Counted from the first letter of the stretch, positions 1 to 6,675 are shown. The stretch: 8,147 nucleotides of DNA from Ignavibacterium sp037440165 (GCF_037440165.1 NZ_JBBIUQ010000052.1:1-8147), one strand, 5' to 3'. Notes: generated from the sequence alone by a model not told the origin. A program made the numbers and translations.

Positions 1-11
1 GAATACAAAGT

Positions 12-3000
12 ATGAAAAAAGAAAAATTATCTAAAAAAGAAATTGAAGAACTTGAAAAATTTGGTGCGAACACCTGGTTTGTTGAATATCTGTACAAACA
101 ATACGAACAAAAGCCGGATGAAGTTCCGGAACAGTGGCGAAAATTTTTCGGCAATGTTGAAGGTAAAAACAAATCTAACGGTACAAATCAGAATGAAAGT
201 TTATCATATCTGACATTACCAAAGAATGTTGATTTTCCCAAACCATCCGAAGAAGATGAACTGAAAGTAATTGCTGGAAGTGCTCAGCGTATTCTTGATA
301 ATATGACTTCAAGTTTAACTATTCCAGTTGCAACTTCTCAGCGAACAATTCCTGTTAAACTGCTTGAAGAGAACCGGATTTTAATTAATCAGCATCTTCA
401 GAAAAGAAATTTGGGTAAGGTTTCATTCACACATCTCATTAGCTGGGCAATTCTTAAAGCATTGAAAAAGATTCCCGCAATGAATAACGCTTTCACAATT
501 ATCGATGGCAAACCGAATTTAATAGTTCGCCGGAATGTAAACCTTGGATTAGCTATTGACATTGAACGAAAAGATGGAAGCAGATCGTTGTTAGTTCCGA
601 ATATTAAAAATGCCAACAAGTTTTCCTTCAAAGAATTCTGGCAGGCATACGAAGATATAGTCGAGCGTTCACGAAAAGGCACCATTGATCCTTCTGAATT
701 TTTAGGAACTACAATTACACTTACAAATCCCGGAACTATTGGAACTGTATCATCAATTCCAAGATTGATGATTGGTCAGGGCGCTATCATCGCAATCGGG
801 GCAATTCAATACAATGCTGAATATCAGGCAATGTCACCCACAACTATATCAGCACTTGGAATCAGTAAAGTGATGAACATAACAAGCACCTACGATCACC
901 GGATTATTCAGGGTGCTGAATCAGGATTGTTCTTAAAAGAAGTTAATGAATTACTGCTTGGCAGAGATGGATTTTACGAAGAGATTTTTGATGAAATTAA
1001 AGTAACGATGCGACCTCTTCAATGGGAAACAGATTATCAGCCGGGAGGATTTGATAAATCATCAAGCGCAGATGAAATTGTTAAACAGGCAAAAGTTCTG
1101 CAGCTGATTAATTTGTATCGTGTAAGAGGACATTTAATCGCCAATCTTGATCCGCTTGGTTCAAAAGTAAATTATCATCCTGAACTTGATCCTTCTTCAT
1201 TTAATCTTACTGTATGGGATCTTGATCGTGAGTTTATAACAGGCGGTTTCGGCGGTTTGAAAACTGCTACACTAAGACAAATACTCTCAATACTTCACAA
1301 GACATATTGTGAAAAAATTGGTGTTGAGTATATGCACATTCAAAGTCCGGCAGAAAAAGTCTGGCTGCAAAGTAAAATGGAACCGGCTAAGAATACACCT
1401 GACTTTGATTCAACAATTAAAAAACATATTCTGAAAAAACTTACTCAGGCGGAATCGTTTGAACATTTTCTTCATAACAGATTTATCGGACACAAGAGAT
1501 TTTCACTGGAAGGTTCAGAGACCTTAATCCCTGTGCTTGATTTTCTCCTCAACGAAGCTGCAGAACATAATGTTGCAGAAGCAGTAATCGGAATGGCACA
1601 CAGAGGAAGAATGAATGTTCTTGTAAACATTATGGGAAAATCATACGAATCCATTTTCAGTGAGTTTGAAGATATAAAAGACCCTGATTCAATTCAGGGT
1701 TCAGGCGATGTAAAATACCATCTTGGTGTTACCGGAAAGTATAGAACTATTAACGGCAAAACTATCGGATTATCATTATCTTCAAATCCAAGTCATCTCG
1801 AGTGGGTTAATCCCGTTGTTGAAGGAATCGTGAGAGCAAAACAGACAAGAATGGGAGATTCAAAAGCACATCAGAAAGTTATGCCGATTTTAATTCACGG
1901 TGATGCAGCATTTGCCGGTCAAGGTGTCGTAGCAGAAACTCTGAACTTATCTCAATTGAGCGGTTACAGAACAGGCGGCACAGTTCATATAATTGTAAAT
2001 AATCAGATCGGGTTCACTACAACTCCCGAAGATGCACGCTCATCAACTTATGCAACCGATGTTGCGAAAATGATTCAGGCACCAATTTTCCATGTGAACG
2101 GAGATGATCCTGAAGCTGCACTGTGGGTTACGAAAATTGCTTTTGAGTATAAACATGTTTTCAAGAAAGATGTTGTGATTGATTTATTCGGATACAGAAG
2201 ACACGGTCATAATGAAGGAGATGAACCCGGATTCACACAGCCAATTCTTTATGAAAAAATAAAAAGTCATCCTTCTGTCAGGAGTATTTATCTCGAAAAA
2301 TTAATTAAGGAAGGAATTCTTACTCAACAGGAAGCTGAGAAAATCCAGACTGAATATGAAAAAGAATTATCCAAAGCTTTCGACTCGATTAAGAAAAAAA
2401 GTACTGCCTTCTCAATCGATGTTCCTTTGGCGGTTCCTGTCAAGTCAGTGAAATCGGTTAAAACTGAACCAACTTTTATTTCGGAAGAAACACTTAAAAA
2501 AGTTCTTGAAGGATTAACAACTTTACCTGATAATTTTACGGGTCATCCAAAACTTCAGAAATTTCTGGAAAGCAGAAGAAAACTTTTGGACAATTCGGTT
2601 AAAGCAGAATGGGCTTTAGCTGAAGCGATTGCATTCGGAAGCCTTTTGTTAGAAGGAACGCCGGTAAGATTGAGTGGTCAGGATAGTGTAAGAGGCACTT
2701 TCAGTCAACGACATCTTGCATTCACAGATATAAAAACCGGAGCAGAATACTTTCCTCTTAATCATATTGATTCAAACCAGGCAAACCTTGAAGCACTGGA
2801 TAGTTCTTTATCAGAAGCTGCTGTGTTAGGATTTGAATATGGTTACAGCACAGCAGATCCTTTGGCATTAGTTATCTGGGAAGCACAGTTCGGAGATTTT
2901 GCTAACAGTGCTCAGGTAATAATTGATAATTTTATTGTAGCTTCATATGAAAAGTGGAATGTTCCAAACAGTCTGGTTGTGTTACTTCCGCACGGCTATG

Positions 3001-3629
3001 AAGGTCAGGGACCTGAACATTCAAGTGCAAGAATTGAAAGATTCCTTATTCTTTGTGCAGAAGATAATATGCAAGTTTGTAACGCTACTACTCCTGTACA
3101 ATATTTTCATCTTTTGCGCAGACAAATAAAACATCACATTCAAAAACCGCTTGTGATATTTACACCTAAAAGCACATTAAGACATCCTGAAGCTAAATCT
3201 TCTAAAGAAGAATTTTTAGCGGGCGAATTCAGAGAGATTCTTGATGACAACAATGTAAAAGATAAATCAAAAGTTGACAGAATAATTCTAACCAGCGGTA
3301 AAGTATATTATGATCTTATAAAATATGCAGACACAAATAAAATTAATAACACTGCTATATTAAGACTAGAACAATATTATCCTTTCAAATCTGATATGAT
3401 CAAAGAAATCCTGCACTCATACAAAAATTCTACGAAACTAATCTGGGTTCAGGAAGAACCGAAAAACATGGGTGCGTGGAATTTTCTTTGGCATCGCTTA
3501 GAAGAGATTATAACTGAACGACAGAAGTTAAACTGTGTTAGCAGACCAGAAAGTGCAAGCCCGGCAGTTGGTTCTGCACGTATAACATTCCAGCAGCAGA
3601 AACAACTAGTAGAAGAAGCTTTTCGTTAA
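12..3629 (+). CDS. kgd: Fused 2-oxoglutarate dehydrogenase E1 / E2-type succinyltransferase domain protein (Kgd/OdhA type)
   Basis: The 1205-residue product should act in the TCA cycle as the thiamine-diphosphate E1 component of 2-oxoglutarate dehydrogenase, fused to an E2 acyltransferase core that has no lipoyl domain. Domains in order: E1 N-terminal helix region at about residues 14-50 (FGANTWFVEYLYKQY); linker to about 100; E2 catalytic domain at about 105-320, ending in the acyltransferase motif STYDHRIIQGAESG with catalytic-type His296; E1 from about 340, with MAHRGRMNVL near 528-537 and the ThDP/Mg site GDAAFAGQG from 630 with Asn664; pyrimidine-binding transketolase domain from about 880 (SGQDSVRGTFSQRH); and a complete C-terminus. 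Length fits the mycobacterial/corynebacterial fusions, which are about 1220-1230 residues. The ATG at 12 gives the expected N-terminus, although only 11 nt precede it and no clear Shine-Dalgarno is visible. A lipoylated E2 and an E3 must be encoded elsewhere. In actinobacteria this fusion is allosterically activated by acetyl-CoA and inhibited by FHA proteins; whether that holds here is unknown. Confidence 0.95.
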   Translation: MKKEKLSKKEIEELEKFGANTWFVEYLYKQYEQKPDEVPEQWRKFFGNVEGKNKSNGTNQNESLSYLTLPKNVDFPKPSEEDELKVIAGSAQRILDNMTSSLTIPVATSQRTIPVKLLEENRILINQHLQKRNLGKVSFTHLISWAILKALKKIPAMNNAFTIIDGKPNLIVRRNVNLGLAIDIERKDGSRSLLVPNIKNANKFSFKEFWQAYEDIVERSRKGTIDPSEFLGTTITLTNPGTIGTVSSIPRLMIGQGAIIAIGAIQYNAEYQAMSPTTISALGISKVMNITSTYDHRIIQGAESGLFLKEVNELLLGRDGFYEEIFDEIKVTMRPLQWETDYQPGGFDKSSSADEIVKQAKVLQLINLYRVRGHLIANLDPLGSKVNYHPELDPSSFNLTVWDLDREFITGGFGGLKTATLRQILSILHKTYCEKIGVEYMHIQSPAEKVWLQSKMEPAKNTPDFDSTIKKHILKKLTQAESFEHFLHNRFIGHKRFSLEGSETLIPVLDFLLNEAAEHNVAEAVIGMAHRGRMNVLVNIMGKSYESIFSEFEDIKDPDSIQGSGDVKYHLGVTGKYRTINGKTIGLSLSSNPSHLEWVNPVVEGIVRAKQTRMGDSKAHQKVMPILIHGDAAFAGQGVVAETLNLSQLSGYRTGGTVHIIVNNQIGFTTTPEDARSSTYATDVAKMIQAPIFHVNGDDPEAALWVTKIAFEYKHVFKKDVVIDLFGYRRHGHNEGDEPGFTQPILYEKIKSHPSVRSIYLEKLIKEGILTQQEAEKIQTEYEKELSKAFDSIKKKSTAFSIDVPLAVPVKSVKSVKTEPTFISEETLKKVLEGLTTLPDNFTGHPKLQKFLESRRKLLDNSVKAEWALAEAIAFGSLLLEGTPVRLSGQDSVRGTFSQRHLAFTDIKTGAEYFPLNHIDSNQANLEALDSSLSEAAVLGFEYGYSTADPLALVIWEAQFGDFANSAQVIIDNFIVASYEKWNVPNSLVVLLPHGYEGQGPEHSSARIERFLILCAEDNMQVCNATTPVQYFHLLRRQIKHHIQKPLVIFTPKSTLRHPEAKSSKEEFLAGEFREILDDNNVKDKSKVDRIILTSGKVYYDLIKYADTNKINNTAILRLEQYYPFKSDMIKEILHSYKNSTKLIWVQEEPKNMGAWNFLWHRLEEIITERQKLNCVSRPESASPAVGSARITFQQQKQLVEEAFR

Positions 3630-3676
3630 TCAGATTCGTACAAGCGGCCTAAATAAATTTTATTGATGATAATGAT

Positions 3677-3709
3677 GAACCAGCTTTTAACAGCTGGTTC
3701 TGTATTTAT
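3677..3709 (+). terminator. Hairpin after the kgd gene, possible weak terminator
   Basis: GAACCAGC (3677-3684) pairs perfectly with GCTGGTTC (3693-3700) around an 8-nt loop, giving an 8-bp stem 48 nt after the kgd stop. The following TGTATTTAT is only moderately T-rich, so termination may be inefficient, or the hairpin may mainly protect the mRNA 3' end. There is no other gene-like content in the 259-nt gap before the STAS gene, apart from this hairpin and the palindrome at 3775. Confidence 0.6.
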
Positions 3710-3774
3710 GTCTATCACTCTTTTCTCTCCACTGAATTCTAACCTTTTCAAAATAATTAAAGACTAGTGTAATA

Positions 3775-3790
3775 TTTTGGTACACCAAAA
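3775..3790. promoter_or_regulatory. 16-bp palindrome upstream of the STAS gene, possible operator
   Basis: TTTTGGT-AC-ACCAAAA is a perfect inverted repeat with 7-nt arms and a 2-nt centre, ending 98 nt before the STAS start. It overlaps TATTTTG, an imperfect match to the Bacteroidota -7 promoter element. A dimeric regulator bound here would therefore cover the likely promoter. The operator role is inference from position and symmetry alone; no cognate regulator is encoded in the window. Confidence 0.35.
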
Positions 3791-3888
3791 CTATATTATC
3801 CTTTTATTCTGATTAAAAATAAAAATATTTAAATGGCATATAGCTTGGAAAGTACCATCAAGTATTTAATAAAAAAGGAGGGTTCGTA

Positions 3889-4263
3889 ATGCTGGATTTT
3901 GAAAGAAGAATGGCTTACGGATTCGTAATAGAAAAAGTTAATCTTTCGAGGGCAACAATTAAAGAAGCACAGGAATTCAAATTTCTTCTTGATGAGGATA
4001 TTTTTAGAGGGCACACAATCATAATTGTAGATTTGAGTGATTGTGAATTTATGGATTCCACTTTCATCGGAGTGCTTGTTGTTACATTCAAGAAATTGGT
4101 TAAACTTGGCGGCTCACTGAAAATTGTCAAGCCGGGATTATTCGCAAACTCAATTTTGAATTACACTGGTTCAATCGAAGTATTTGAAATCTTTGACTCT
4201 CTTGATGAAGCACTCGAGAGTATTAAAGATAAAAAACCATTGCGCGAAGAAATATTAAATTAA
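3889..4263 (+). CDS. STAS-domain anti-sigma-factor antagonist (SpoIIAA/RsbV-like)
   Basis: This is a 124-residue cytosolic protein made of a single STAS domain. In the family, the unphosphorylated antagonist binds an anti-sigma-factor kinase and frees a sigma factor or another target; phosphorylation of one Ser switches it off. The signature is visible as a beta strand followed by the phosphorylation loop: VDLSDCEFMDSTFIGVLV at residues 47-64, with Ser57 at the conserved site (Ser58 in SpoIIAA). It continues with KKLVKLGGSLKIVKP and a C-terminal FEIFDSLDEALESI helix, both typical of the fold. The start is well supported: AAGGAGGG at 3876-3882 lies 6 nt before the ATG. The gene stands alone between a palindrome and a strong terminator, with no adjacent HATPase kinase, phosphatase or sigma factor, so its partners must be elsewhere. 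A role in stress response or envelope regulation is inferred, not shown. Confidence 0.9.
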   Translation: MLDFERRMAYGFVIEKVNLSRATIKEAQEFKFLLDEDIFRGHTIIIVDLSDCEFMDSTFIGVLVVTFKKLVKLGGSLKIVKPGLFANSILNYTGSIEVFEIFDSLDEALESIKDKKPLREEILN

Positions 4264-4315
4264 TTTTTCATACTACCCCGTTATTTGTTATTGATGTTGG
4301 TTAGCATCATATCTT

Positions 4316-4355
4316 AAAAATCATTAGCGAACTTATTCGCTAATGATTTTTTTTT
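4316..4355. terminator. Strong intrinsic terminator after the STAS gene
   Basis: AAAAATCATTAGCGAA (4316-4331) is perfectly complementary to 4336-4351 across a CTTA tetraloop, giving a 16-bp stem followed by a T run to 4355. The A tract on the 5' side makes it potentially bidirectional. It ends the STAS transcript 53 nt after its stop codon and insulates the tRNA promoter. Confidence 0.9.
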
Positions 4356-4367
4356 GACGCTATACTT

Positions 4368-4399
4368 ATTGAATAATTGATTATTCACTGATAAATTTG
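4368..4399 (+). promoter_or_regulatory. Bacteroidota-type promoter for tRNA-Gly
   Basis: TAAATTTG at 4392-4399 matches the Bacteroidota -7 consensus TAnnTTTG exactly. ATTG at 4368-4371 resembles the -33 TTTG element, separated by 20 nt (consensus about 19). The predicted transcription start, about 6 nt downstream, leaves a short leader of roughly 17 nt before tRNA-Gly at 4423. This matches known family consensus but is not tested. Confidence 0.55.
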
Positions 4400-4422
4400 A
4401 AATGAATTTGAAAAGAAACTTT

Positions 4423-4494
<72 letters not shown>

Positions 4495-4592
4495 CGAAAA
4501 AATGAATGAAGTTTGGTTTTAGTTTAGAAATATCACATATTTTACACGCAAATTTTGAATGTTCTTTAACTCTTTGATAAAAAATCTTACTC

Positions 4593-4637
4593 GGGCGCTT
4601 AGCTCATCCGTTAGATAACGGAGGTTTAGAGCATCTG
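4593..4637 (+). pseudogene. tRNA-Val 5' half, copy 1, with palindromic D-loop insertion
   Basis: GGGCGCTTAGCTCA (4593-4606) and GGTTTAGAGCATCTG (4623-4637) match nucleotides of the intact tRNA-Val exactly. Between them the native GCT of the D-loop is replaced by the 16-nt palindrome TCCGTTAGATAACGGA (4607-4622; 7-nt arms, GA centre). Homology stops inside the 5' strand of the anticodon stem, so no anticodon, T-arm or 3' acceptor strand follows. It cannot make a functional tRNA by itself. Confidence 0.85.
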
Positions 4638-4679
4638 AAAAATAAGTTCTTAAACTTTTTGATTTACTAATTTTTACTC

Positions 4680-4724
4680 GGGCGCTTAGCTCATCCGTTA
4701 GATAACGGAGGTTTAGAGCATCTG
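4680..4724 (+). pseudogene. tRNA-Val 5' half, copy 2, with the same insertion
   Basis: Identical in sequence to the half-gene at 4593-4637, including the palindrome (here 4694-4709) and the break point after CATCTG. The AT-rich remainder of its repeat unit leads directly into the intact tRNA-Val and so forms that gene's immediate upstream region. Confidence 0.85.
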
Positions 4725-4766
4725 AAAAATAAGTTCTTAAACTTTTTGATTTATTAATTTTTACTC

Positions 4767-4841
4767 GGGCGCTTAGCTCAGCTGGTTTAGAGCATCTGCC
4801 TTACAAGCAGAGGGTCGGAGGTTCGACTCCTTCAGCGCCCA
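4767..4841 (+). tRNA. tRNA-Val (anticodon UAC)
   Basis: A complete cloverleaf of 75 nt: acceptor GGGCGCT/AGCGCCC, D-stem GCTC/GAGC, anticodon stem TCTGC/GCAGA around CTTACAA (anticodon TAC), T-arm GGAGG-TTCGACT-CCTTC with one G-U pair, and discriminator A at 4841. It is followed by CA, so a full CCA is not encoded. A T-rich tract (TTTTTTCTTTTT) from about 4855 may aid termination. Its leader is made of the tandem half-tRNA repeats, so transcription may pass through these. Confidence 0.96.
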
Positions 4842-4869
4842 CAAAATCTTGTTCTTTTTTCTTTTTGTC

Positions 4870-4895
4870 TCTGGTGTTGTTTAATCATCACCGGA
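4870..4895 (+). other. Hairpin downstream of tRNA-Val
   Basis: TCTGGTG (4870-4876) can pair with CACCGGA (4889-4895), with one T-G wobble, around a 12-nt loop. No T run follows, so it is not a canonical terminator. It may be a processing or 3'-end structure of the tRNA-Val transcript, or chance. Confidence 0.35.
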
Positions 4896-4914
4896 AAATT
4901 TAATTAAATATTTT

Positions 4915-5016
4915 AGTCGCGATTTAAGGGCAACTTGCAGCGACTTAAAACAAATAGCTAAAGCGCCAATATGAGCGTTTTTATCAGATCACCCTCCCAT
5001 TTGGCGAGGGTTTTTT
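4915..5016 (+). ncRNA. Structured RNA element A, first of a tandem pair, ended by a terminator
   Basis: A 6-bp hairpin AGTCGC (4915-4920) / GCGACT (4940-4945), extendable through flanking TTTT/AAAA with a bulge, encloses a 19-nt loop with ATTT near its start and TTGC near its end. Then come TTAAAA, GCTAAA, CAATA and a T-rich stretch. The element ends in a terminator: ACCCTC (4991-4996) / GAGGGT (5006-5011) with a T run at 5011-5016. The same order of parts recurs in the next element. I do not recognise a named RNA family. No convincing ORF is present. It could be a small RNA or a leader attenuator; the pairing is read by eye. Confidence 0.5.
4991..5016 (+). terminator. Intrinsic terminator of RNA element A
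   Basis: ACCCTC / GAGGGT stem (6 bp, with inner CC/GG pairs possible around ATTT and one bulged C), followed directly by six T residues at 5011-5016. It lies 145 nt upstream of the small-protein start at 5162. Confidence 0.75.
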
Positions 5017-5028
5017 ATTTTATAGTGT

Positions 5029-5132
5029 AAGTGGAATTTGCGCCATATTGCGCCACTTTAAAAACTGCTAAAAAGGCAATAACAGAACTTTTAACTAAGC
5101 CTGTTGCTGACCTGTTAGCAGCAGGCTTTTTT
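5029..5132 (+). ncRNA. Structured RNA element B, second of a tandem pair, possible pseudoknot and terminator
   Basis: Hairpin AAGTGG (5029-5034) / CCACTT (5053-5058) encloses an 18-nt loop starting AATTT and ending TTGCG, as in element A but with a different stem sequence. A TTTAAAAACTGCTAAAAAGG tail follows. GCAATA at 5076-5081 is complementary to TATTGC in the loop (5046-5051), so an H-type pseudoknot is possible, with a 1-nt junction and a 17-nt A-rich third loop. It ends in the terminator at 5099-5132. The ribosome binding site GGAGG (5152-5156) of the next gene lies just beyond, the usual arrangement for a transcription attenuator or riboswitch. Ligand and function are unknown; an independent small RNA is equally possible. 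Confidence 0.5.
5099..5132 (+). terminator. Strong intrinsic terminator of RNA element B, just upstream of the small-protein gene
   Basis: GCCTGTTGCT (5099-5108) pairs with AGCAGCAGGC (5117-5126), 10 bp with one T-G wobble, around an 8-nt loop, followed by six T residues (5127-5132). Only 29 nt separate the T run from the ATG at 5162. Expression of the gene from an upstream promoter would therefore need read-through or antitermination. Confidence 0.88.
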
Positions 5133-5161
5133 CATTAATCAAAAAACAATTGGAGGAAATT

Positions 5162-5507
5162 ATGGATTACACAACTGCAATCAGACAAGGCGATATTCTT
5201 TTTATTCAGGTTGATAAGAAACCTGATGATTGTCAACTTAATCATTCTTTAGTATTGGCTGAAGGTGAAGCATCAGGACATAAACACCAAGGTGATCTCA
5301 GGTTCAGCTCAGTTCTACAGATCAAATAAATCTGTAATAGAATGGTCATATGATTCACAAGTAATTGGATATCTAGAAGTTAATGACTCTACCATCGTAG
5401 GACACGATGAACACTTGCCGGTTCTTCTTACAGAAGGAATCTTCGCAGTAATACAACAAAGAAATTTTAATCCATTTGAGAAAGGAATATCTTATGTTAA
5501 CGATTAG
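5162..5507 (+). pseudogene. Small His-motif protein, partner of the DUF6745-like gene, broken by a +1 frameshift
   Basis: The ATG at 5162 follows an excellent GGAGG (5152-5156). The frame opens with MDYTTAIRQGDILFIQVD and reaches LAEGEASGHKHQ, then goes out of register and stops at 5327-5329 after 55 codons. Removing one G of the pair at 5291-5292 restores a continuous 114-residue protein through YLEVNDSTIVGHDEHLPV and VIQQRNFNPFEKG to the TAG at 5505-5507. GHKH (about residues 39-42) and HDEH (81-84) suggest a cupin-like metal site; that is inference. From memory, small proteins of this pattern commonly sit beside DUF6745 genes in varied bacteria; their function is unknown to me. The corrected frame overlaps the next gene by 14 nt, suggesting translational coupling. 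The shift could be real decay or a sequencing error; no obvious slippery heptamer is visible. Confidence 0.75.
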
Positions 5508-6675
5508 TGTTCTAAAAGAGAAACACCATTTTGAGAAATTCCACAAAATCATCACAGGTAATTTCTCAGATGCAGATAAACTTGCTAATAATGAGAAAGC
5601 ATATCTTTTCCATAAATTCTCACTAAGAATTCGAGATTGGCAGAATATGCTTACAAAAGTGGAAACAGCAGATTCAGAAAAAGCTTTTGACTACTCTGTC
5701 CAATGGCTGAGATTTATGGGATATGAGAAACCGGTTGTGAAAATTTATCACGAACTTCCACATACTTTTACGGAAGATAAAAATTATTATAAGCATCATC
5801 CTGTGGTATTTCCTCATTTAGCAGTTATAACTTTTTCCAATAAACTCTCAAAATTATTTGAACACGGAGAATTGTGGCAGAGAGCTCTGCCACTTATTTA
5901 CAACTTTATCAACAGAGTCTATTTCTATGATAAAGAAAATATTTTCTCTTACTTGTCGGAAAATGATTCGAAGGAATTTGAAAATATATACCGAAACAGC
6001 TTTCATTATCCTTTTATAAATCTTCTGGATAGATTTGCTCTTTGTGTAGCTGAAAGTATGTATTACGCTTGTGGCGGTTATGATATGTTAGATACATTTG
6101 AATTAAATGGATATATGAATACTGCAAAATTTTTTGAAGGTTTTGAATTAATGAGAAAATCTATTGATGCCGGTTTTAGTTACATGAAATTCAATCAGGA
6201 TAAAGCAGGAATTTACACTATAGAAAAAGTAAACCTAGATTCAAACAACAGATTGCATTCTGGAAATGGTCCTGCAATTCAATTCAGTCCTGATGAGAAA
6301 GGATATTATTATCACGGTGTCAGAGTTGATGAAAGAATTATTATGCATCCTGAAACTCTTACTTATGATGACATAATAAACGCGACTCATCGGGGAGTGA
6401 AAGAAGCGATGATTGCCAAAATCGGTTTGAAAGAACTTGTGTAAACCGCGGAGTATGAGATAGTAGATAGTGTTCAAGCTAAAAACGGCAAATATGAATT
6501 GATAAGTATTGATGTCAAAGAAACTGAACCGCTGAAGATTATTAAGGTAGTCTGACCTTCCACTGGTAAAATACACTTTCTCAGAGTCCATCCTCAAGTA
6601 AAATCATTTGATGATGCACTTGCATGGACTTTCGGATTAAGCAGAGATAAGTTTTTATTTTATGAAGAATTTTAA
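5494..6675 (+). pseudogene. DUF6745-like protein gene interrupted by two in-frame stop codons
   Basis: The ATG at 5494, preceded by GAAAGGA and overlapping the previous frame by 14 nt, is a better start than the in-frame TTG at 5476. The frame runs 316 codons to TAA at 6442-6444. It ends with family-like HSGNGPAIQF, YYYHGVRVDERIIMHPETLT and an EAMIAKIGLKEL helix. Without any frame change, coding-like sequence then resumes: YEIVDSVQAKNGKYELISID, a TGA at 6553-6555, and PSTGKIHFLRVHPQ, DDALAWTFGLSRDKFLFYEE, up to TAA at 6673-6675. This matches the C-terminal region that DUF6745 proteins normally carry (AWTFGL near the end), for about 393 codons in all. I recognise the family from these C-terminal motifs by memory; no catalytic function is known to me. 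The first 316 residues could still be made as a truncated protein. Confidence 0.72.

Larger units (their letters stand above)
4588..4761 (+). repeat. Two 87-bp tandem repeats of tRNA-Val leader plus 5' half
   Basis: Units 4588-4674 and 4675-4761 appear to differ at a single base (C or T in GATTTAYTAATTT). The intact tRNA-Val starts in register as a third, divergent copy: its GGGCGC at 4767 is exactly 87 nt after the one at 4680, which is 87 nt after 4593. Each unit holds TACTC, a tRNA-Val 5' half with a palindromic insertion, and an AT-rich segment containing GTTCTTAAACTTTTTGAT. A degenerate version of that AT-rich segment also precedes the first unit (GTTCTTTAACTCTTTGAT at 4561-4578). This suggests the unit arose by duplication of the tRNA-Val leader region. 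The near-identity means recent duplication, homogenisation or an assembly artefact. Confidence 0.9.

Noticed and set aside
398..685. Reverse-strand open frame of 95 codons inside kgd
   Set aside because: It lies wholly antisense to a well-supported domain of kgd, has no recognisable motifs, and is expected by chance in a long coding gene.
4588..4766. CRISPR-like array, because of regular repeats with a palindrome
   Set aside because: The units are contiguous and nearly identical through their full 87 nt, so there are no variable spacers, and much of the unit is tRNA-Val sequence.
4588..4841. Integrative-element attachment sites at tRNA-Val
   Set aside because: Classical attachment sites duplicate the 3' end of a tRNA gene; here only 5' halves are repeated, and no integrase is in the window.
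5282..5300. Programmed +1 frameshift joining the two frames of the small gene
   Set aside because: No slippery run, rare codon plus stop, or stimulatory structure is apparent at the junction; a single extra G explains the sequence.
6241..6597. Reverse-strand open frame of 118 codons over the end of the DUF6745-like gene
   Set aside because: The + strand shows clear family motifs here and continues through both stops; the reverse product has no recognisable features and low-complexity composition.
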